9,023 nucleotides of DNA from JACQNR01 sp964533045. GTDB lineage: Bacteria > Acidobacteriota > Terriglobia > UBA7540. The stretch lies in the NCBI GenBank assembly GCA_964533045.1, contig CAZHKT010000148.1, forward strand, positions 1 through 9,023, read 5' to 3'. Made by a program: the position numbers and the translations under genes. Position 1 is the first letter of the stretch. Each line of letters starts with the position of its first letter. The notes beneath the pieces are model-generated. The model did no database searches and was not told where the DNA came from. It saw nothing but the letters and a program-made list of their open reading frames with translations. Below are positions 5,286 through 9,023 of this stretch, piece by piece.

Positions 5286-7610
5286 ATGCAAATATCTAAA
5301 TTATTCCTTGGGGGCCGAATCATCTCTGATGGGATTCGGAGCGTCCCGGGGCCTTCCCTGGAATTTGCCCTGCTTTTCGCCATGCTCTTTCCCACCCTCA
5401 TCGTGGCGGCCGAACCTCAACTCAGCACGCCATCCAAGGAACTGGTGGAGATCGCGGGCGGTGCGGGCGCCCGGGCCTGGAGGATTCGTTACGGAACGAT
5501 GGAGGCCTATCCGAAGAAGCTGGTGTCGGCCGGAGCCAATCGTGCCTGGTTCAGCCACGGGGGATGGTTGCGTCTGATTGATACCGACCAGGGCGTGGTG
5601 GTTGGCCGCTGGCATTTCCCCGGCTCCATCGTGCATCTCACGGTGGCGGGCAGCGGCCTTCAGGTGCAGTTGCAGGAAAAGGAAACGGACCGGATTTACA
5701 CCCAGCTCATCAGTTTTGACCCGGCGGGGAACCAGGCCATCACCTACTGGCCCAGTGGCAGCTTGCTGGCGCACCGCCTGCCGGTCAACGAAGTGGAGTC
5801 GCTGTTCGGGGTGCCCGCGAAAGCAGGCGTCCTCTCGGCCGGATGGACGCTGACACCGGAGCAGGATGCAAAGGCCATGCTCGCGACGTTGGAGGCGGCA
5901 GCCCGCCGCGACCCCACTGCGCCCTTGATCCGTATCGCCCTCTGGCGCCTGCTGCGCGAGATGAAGGAGCCGCGCGCGCCCGCCGTCCTGGCCGAGGCGC
6001 TGGCCATTCCATCCACCGATTTTACGGAACAGCTGCCCATGGCCAGCCTGCTGGAATCGCTGAGTGAACCGGCGGCGGCCCAACGCGCATTTGAGGCGGG
6101 ATATCGCAATATGCTCGACCGCGGGCTCGATCCGCGCCTGAACCTGGGACTGATTGGAAAGATGATTCTCTATCCCACTCGGCCAGGAGGATTAGTCGAT
6201 TCCGCCAGCGAGCACGGGCGCGAAATCATGGAGCGCCATTACCGGCTGGCTCCCTTCAGCGAGTCGGCAGACCTGGCCTGGCGGGCCTACGCCAAGATGA
6301 TGGAGCGCAACGGCCGCGCCGAGGACGCACGGAAATGGAGGACCCGCGCCGAAGCAGCGTCCGGCACGGCCCTGTTTCTCTTGCCCCGCCGGTTTGCCTT
6401 CTTCTCCGACATTTTGATCGTGCTGGTATTCGCCTCTTTGGTGGCCAGCGTGGTTTTTATCCTCTTCCTTAACCTGCGCTACCGCCCGCAGCGGCGAGCC
6501 GACGCGAAGACCCGACCGGACCGAAAGCCCGTAGGGCGGCTGCTGGCGTCGCTCAGCTTCCAGCACTGGAGTCTCAGCCAGCGCATCGCCTTCCTTTCCA
6601 TCGTCGCGGTGGCCTGGGTGGGGTCAGGCATCGAGGCGGGCATGCTGCGCGGCATTGGCCGGGTGGCAGCGGCGCCCATCAGCCTGGCCATGGGAAGCCT
6701 GAACGGACCCGTCTCGCGCGACTACCTGGAGCGAACTGTGCCCGCCTCGCCGGAACGTGACCTGCTACTGGCCTATTCAAACCAGCAGGCGGGGCGGCTG
6801 GGTGACGCGGAGAAGCTCTACCGGGCGCTGCCCCAGTTTGCCGAAAGCTGGAACAACCTGGGCGTCCTGCTGCGCGGCAAGGGCAACGAGGCCGAGGCGA
6901 AACAGGCGTTCGAGAAGGCCTTGCAGGTGAATCCGAACCTGGGCGAAGCGGCGCTCAACCTGGGCCGCCCCGTGACGGAATACTGGGCGGAACAATACGG
7001 TCGTCTGCTTCCGGGGAGGGCTATGCTCGCGGCGCCGGCCCCCCAGCAGGTTTCAACGGCGCTCTTTGGCAGCACGCTTCAGGCAGTCTGCGTCCGCGGA
7101 CTGGCCGGCCCGCTGAACACCGGACCCAACATGGGGGCGTTCTTCATGCTTACGGGCGAAGGCCCGGGCGGCACGCCGTTCGGTGAACTTTATCAGGTGT
7201 TGATCCTCGTCCTGTTTATTCTGGCCCTGGGCCTTCTGTTCGTGCCTTCCGTTCCGGTCACGGAGCCGCCGCCGAGCTACTTCTTCGTTGCCGAGATCAT
7301 CCTGCCCGGCTTGGCCAAGAGGTGGGGCGTTCTGGGCGGGGTGGTTCTGGTGGCCTGGACTTATTTCGTAATGCAAGGGGCGCTGATTCGCTCGGTCGGC
7401 AGTCCGTTCCTGATTTCGGCGATCGCGCAGCCCTCGCTCGACCGGAGCTATGGCGTGCCCGCCGGAAGTATGGGCGACTTGATGCAATTGTTCGGGCCGG
7501 GCCATTTCTGGGTCTATTACGCGCCGCTGGCGATCTTCCTGGTCAACCTGGGACTGACGTGGCCGAGGTGCAAGAAGACTGGGGGGGAGGGAACGGCAAC
7601 GGCTCCCTAG
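5286..7610 (+). CDS. TPR-containing multi-span membrane protein (774 aa), function unknown
   Basis: Start chosen at ATG 5286 because GGAGG (5276-5280) lies 5 nt upstream. An ATG nine codons earlier has no ribosome site and would lie almost on the predicted transcription start. Residues 25-42 form a signal peptide or anchor (cleavage possible at VAA-E, 40-43). Residues 44-360 form a large extracytoplasmic region. Its first part (80-165) looks beta-rich. Its second part (190-355) is alpha-helical and repeat-like (for example RAEDARKWRTRAEAA, 344-358). A span at 374-396 follows, then a basic linker and a possible weak span at 434-447. At least two TPR-like units lie at about 490-560, including SWNNLGVLLRGKGNEAEAKQ and AFEKALQVNPN. 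Final spans are at about 636-655, 683-700 and 741-758. TPRs suggest a scaffold in an envelope complex. No enzyme motif is seen. The stop TAG is formed by the TA target and first base of the inserted element. It was followed 4 nt later by the RsbW-like gene before that insertion, so the two may have been one operon. Confidence 0.75.
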   Translation: MQISKLFLGGRIISDGIRSVPGPSLEFALLFAMLFPTLIVAAEPQLSTPSKELVEIAGGAGARAWRIRYGTMEAYPKKLVSAGANRAWFSHGGWLRLIDTDQGVVVGRWHFPGSIVHLTVAGSGLQVQLQEKETDRIYTQLISFDPAGNQAITYWPSGSLLAHRLPVNEVESLFGVPAKAGVLSAGWTLTPEQDAKAMLATLEAAARRDPTAPLIRIALWRLLREMKEPRAPAVLAEALAIPSTDFTEQLPMASLLESLSEPAAAQRAFEAGYRNMLDRGLDPRLNLGLIGKMILYPTRPGGLVDSASEHGREIMERHYRLAPFSESADLAWRAYAKMMERNGRAEDARKWRTRAEAASGTALFLLPRRFAFFSDILIVLVFASLVASVVFILFLNLRYRPQRRADAKTRPDRKPVGRLLASLSFQHWSLSQRIAFLSIVAVAWVGSGIEAGMLRGIGRVAAAPISLAMGSLNGPVSRDYLERTVPASPERDLLLAYSNQQAGRLGDAEKLYRALPQFAESWNNLGVLLRGKGNEAEAKQAFEKALQVNPNLGEAALNLGRPVTEYWAEQYGRLLPGRAMLAAPAPQQVSTALFGSTLQAVCVRGLAGPLNTGPNMGAFFMLTGEGPGGTPFGELYQVLILVLFILALGLLFVPSVPVTEPPPSYFFVAEIILPGLAKRWGVLGGVVLVAWTYFVMQGALIRSVGSPFLISAIAQPSLDRSYGVPAGSMGDLMQLFGPGHFWVYYAPLAIFLVNLGLTWPRCKKTGGEGTATAP

Positions 7611-7785
7611 TGTGGTGCGTCGCAGATAACTATTCCATCGCGGGGCGCCGCGTAGCGGCGGCCTTCAGGCCGCCACCCGTACGTGTCGCCCTGAAGGGCG
7701 ACGCTACGTCCCGCTCGGCCGAAACCACGGAGGAGACCACGAAGGACATCCACCACTGTCAAGGACCGTTAGACGCACCAGACTA
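7608..7785. mobile_element. MITE-like element, copy 1 (TA-flanked, terminal inverted repeats)
   Basis: The 174-bp core (7610-7783) is bounded by TA on both sides. The ends are GTGTGGTGCGTC (left) and GACGCACCAGAC (right), inverted repeats with one mismatch. It encodes no transposase. TA flanks with short inverted ends fit elements moved in trans by IS630/Tc1-mariner-type transposases; this assignment is inferred. Copy 2 at 8735-8912 has exactly the same length and differs at 7 of 178 positions. The element sits exactly at the stop codon of the TPR gene, whose TAG uses the TA target plus the first element base. Because TAG is also restored in the empty site (CCC-TA-GGGGG), the protein end is unchanged. 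Confidence 0.75.
7651..7708. repeat. REPIN-like REP doublet inside MITE copy 1
   Basis: Two inverted units each start with GTAG and contain a GC hairpin. The first is GTAGC (7652-7656) plus GGCGGCC-TTCA-GGCCGCC (7657-7674). The second, read on the minus strand, is GTAGC plus GTCGCCC-TTCA-GGGCGAC (7685-7702 on plus). The outer CGTAGC (7651-7656) pairs with GCTACG (7703-7708), giving a three-way junction, and a 10-nt linker joins the two hairpins. GTAG next to an imperfect palindrome in inverted pairs is the hallmark of REPINs mobilised by RAYT (HUH) transposases. No RAYT gene is in the window. Confidence 0.6.
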
Positions 7786-7790
7786 GGGGG

Positions 7791-8246
7791 ATGTCGCCCG
7801 GGTCCAAGCCCGCCACTTTCACCATGACCCAGTCTGCCGCGTTTCAAATTACCAACAAGCTGAGCGAACTTGGGCCGCTCATGGATAGGATTTCGGCATG
7901 GTGCCGGTCGCAGTCTTTATCGGAAGGAACCATTTACGAGGTTAACCTCATCGTGGACGAATTGGTGAGCAACGTGATCCGTCACGGGTCTCGCGACGGG
8001 CAGGAATACACCATTGCCTTCCGCATTTCCATCGTGGGGGATGCTCTGGAAATGGTGCTGGAAGACGGCGGGCTGGCTTTCAACCCCCTCTTGGCGCCCG
8101 TTCCGGATCTCAGCCGGCCCATTGAAGAACGGAAGCCGGGAGGGCTGGGCGTCTTCATGGTGAAGTAGCTGACTCAGCACCTTGAATACCAGCGTGAGAA
8201 CGACCGGAACTTCCTCCTCATGAGCAAGCGAGCCGTTTTCGCCTGA
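7791..8246 (+). pseudogene. RsbW-like anti-sigma factor kinase interrupted by an amber codon
   Basis: Codons 1-125 encode a GHKL (HATPase_c_2) serine kinase domain of the RsbW/SpoIIAB type, which binds a sigma factor and phosphorylates a STAS partner. Visible are the N-box IVDELVSNVIRHG (54-66, Glu57 and Asn61), the G1-like box EDGGLAFNP (91-99) and the G2-like GGLGVFMVK (117-125). TAG (8166-8168) then stops the frame. Reading on in frame gives LTQHLEYQRENDRNFLLMSK and a short tail to TGA at 8244-8246, which is what the family shows here (usually VKQL..). A CAG to TAG change at a conserved Gln position is the simplest explanation. The stop removes the last helix and strand. The start may be ATG 7791 or 7824; neither has a good ribosome site. 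The MITE end lies 5 nt upstream, so the original expression context was probably lost. A sequencing error or stop readthrough is possible. Confidence 0.75.
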
Positions 8247-8302
8247 GGGCAAAACGCACCACGCCGCCGGGGCTCCCTTTCGACGAAAAAGCCGCGAGGG
8301 GC

Positions 8303-8638
8303 TCAGGCCGCGTTGAGGGCGGAGGTTTCGTCCTCGTAGAGGTTCATCACGCGGTCGAGCGAGACCATTTTGAGGGTTTGCCTCACCATTTTGGTGGGAG
8401 CGAAAAACAGAAGTTTACCGTTGAGATCCGACGCCGTCTTGTGGCAGCGCACGATCATCCCGATACCGGAGCTGTCGAGGAAATTCACGCCGTTCAGGTT
8501 GATGGCGATGGTCAGAATGCCGCTCTCCAGCAGCCCTTCAATCGTTTGACGGAAAGCCTGCTCCGGCCCCCCCAGCTTGAGAGCGCCATTCAAATCCACC
8601 ACGGTTACATCGCCCGCTTTTCGGACTGAGATGGTCAA
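8303..8638 (-). CDS. RsbV/SpoIIAA-type STAS anti-sigma factor antagonist
   Basis: 111 residues with a standard STAS fold pattern. A first beta strand TISVRKAGDVTVVDLNGALKLG (2-23) is followed by a helix (27-39) and strand ILTIAINLNGVNFL (41-54). The phospho-acceptor loop DSSGIGMIVRC (55-65) carries the conserved serine of the DSSG motif. Strand GKLLFFAPT (73-81) and a C-terminal helix follow. In partner switching, the dephosphorylated protein binds the RsbW-type kinase and frees the sigma factor. The start is TTG at 8638-8636: GAGG lies 5 nt upstream, and the only ATG further up (16 codons) is followed at once by an in-frame TAG. The gene is convergent with the RsbW-like pseudogene, with 56 bp between the ends, so they are not one operon. 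No sigma factor or PP2C phosphatase gene is in the window. Confidence 0.85.
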   Translation of the reverse strand: MTISVRKAGDVTVVDLNGALKLGGPEQAFRQTIEGLLESGILTIAINLNGVNFLDSSGIGMIVRCHKTASDLNGKLLFFAPTKMVRQTLKMVSLDRVMNLYEDETSALNAA

Positions 8639-8677
8639 TAGGGCCTCGGATTTGGGCGGTCCTCCCGCCGCGCAGAC

Positions 8678-8707
8678 AATCTACATTAAAGCCGGCCCTC
8701 GAATCAA
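8678..8707 (-). promoter_or_regulatory. Sigma70-like promoter candidate for the STAS gene
   Basis: On the minus strand TTGATT (8707-8702, 4 of 6) and TAGATT (8683-8678, 4 of 6) are 18 nt apart. A start near 8671 gives a leader of about 32 nt to the TTG codon at 8638. The boxes are modest, but position and spacing fit. Confidence 0.35.
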
Positions 8708-8726
8708 GGCAACAACCGAGGGCCGG
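8692..8726. repeat. 10-bp inverted repeat overlapping the STAS promoter
   Basis: CCGGCCCTCG (8692-8701) and CGAGGGCCGG (8717-8726) are exact inverted repeats around a 15-nt loop. The loop contains the candidate -35 box (8702-8707), and the left arm lies in the -35/-10 spacer. It could be an operator, or a hairpin left from a neighbouring transcript. No T-run follows on the plus side; on the minus side only CTTTAA follows. Confidence 0.4.
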
Positions 8727-8734
8727 GCTGCCGC

Positions 8735-8912
8735 TGGTGTGGTGCGTCGCAGATAACTATTCCATCGCGGGGCCCCTCGTAGCGGCGGCCTTCAGGCCGC
8801 CACCCGTACGTGTCGCCCTGAAGGGCGACGCTACGTCCCGCTCGGCCGAAACCACGGAGGAGACCACGAAGGACATCCACCATTGTAAAGAACCGTTAGA
8901 CGCACCACACTA
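8735..8912. mobile_element. MITE-like element, copy 2
   Basis: Same orientation and same 174-bp core (8737-8910) as copy 1, offset by exactly 1127 bp. Ends are GTGTGGTGCGTC and GACGCACCACAC, a perfect 12-bp inverted repeat here. The right flank is TA; the left flank is TG, a likely single change from TA. Differences from copy 1 are two in the left spacer, three near the right end, one in the right terminal repeat and one in the flank. There are no indels. Such closeness suggests recent, related insertions. It lies 24 bp upstream of the -35 side of the STAS promoter, so it separates that gene from whatever is further right. Confidence 0.75.
8778..8835. repeat. REPIN-like REP doublet inside MITE copy 2
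   Basis: Identical over its 58 bp to the doublet in copy 1, including both GTAG/CTAC tetranucleotides, both hairpins and the linker. The two differences nearest to it fall just outside the left GTAG unit. Its presence at the same place in both elements means it was part of the element before the two copies parted. Confidence 0.6.
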
Positions 8913-8913
8913 G

Positions 8914-9023
8914 ACCGGGCTCGATGGGCCGGCCGCGCGGCCCGCTCTCGAATCCCGCGGCCGGTGGTTTAGGCTGTAACATTTCGTGTTGAAAATTGAG
9001 TTGGAAAGAGAGAGGGTGTCTCC
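8914..9023. other. Right-edge sequence, no gene seen
   Basis: These 110 bp hold a GC-rich hairpin (GGGCCG, 8926-8931, with CGGCCC, 8938-8943) just beyond MITE copy 2. The rest turns AT-richer towards the edge. No start codon with a ribosome site is visible; a promoter for a gene beyond the edge is possible. Confidence 0.3.

Noticed and set aside
5301..6083. 260-codon minus-strand open frame opposite the TPR gene
   Set aside because: Shadow of the TPR gene; no family features.
7600..7610. Truncation of the TPR protein by the MITE
   Set aside because: The rebuilt empty site also reads TAG at this codon, so the insertion did not change the protein end.
7322..7786. 154-codon plus-strand open frame running through MITE copy 1
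   Set aside because: Its first part is an alternative frame of the TPR gene and its last part is the non-coding element.

Overview
The window reads as chromosomal DNA from a GC-rich, probably soil-dwelling bacterium. I lean towards Acidobacteriota. The basis is overall gene style: a Tat-tagged UxuA-like protein, a TPR membrane protein, RsbW/STAS switch proteins, and a REP-doublet repeat inside a TA-flanked element. This is an inference; no 16S gene or other phylogenetic marker is present.

Left part (1-2571). The start of a minus-strand gene, possibly of the uroporphyrinogen-decarboxylase-like superfamily, is divergent from two tandem plus-strand paralogues of the UxuA (D-mannonate dehydratase) family. 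The first copy has a twin-arginine signal. The second has none and starts at 1582 behind a good Shine-Dalgarno. Both keep the family's putative metal-binding and catalytic motifs.

Middle (2583-5117). Convergent to the UxuA pair is a minus-strand pair. It consists of a 199-residue cysteine-rich, probably secreted protein of unknown family and an overlapping 52-residue single-membrane-span protein. About 1 kb then holds no supportable gene but several good hairpins, including one with a T-run downstream and a cluster of stem-loops just before the next gene. Next come a 73-residue putative ribbon-helix-helix protein and a 169-residue five-span membrane protein, 54 nt apart and probably one transcript.

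Right part (5118-9023). A good sigma70-like promoter precedes a 774-residue membrane protein with a short TPR region. Its stop codon coincides with the left end of a 174-bp TA-flanked, terminal-inverted-repeat element (MITE-like). A second copy with the same length and about 97% identity lies 1127 bp further on. The two copies bracket an RsbW-type anti-sigma kinase gene and a convergent RsbV-type STAS gene. The kinase gene has an in-frame amber codon inside its last conserved region; the reading frame then continues with family-like sequence for 25 more codons. Each element carries an inner pair of inverted GTAG-plus-hairpin units, the layout of a REPIN. Removing element 1 leaves the TPR gene and the kinase gene only 4 nt apart, so the insertion seems to have split an operon.

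The most interesting part is 7600-8915: a paired nested element (MITE containing a REPIN) around a partner-switching module whose kinase gene appears interrupted.
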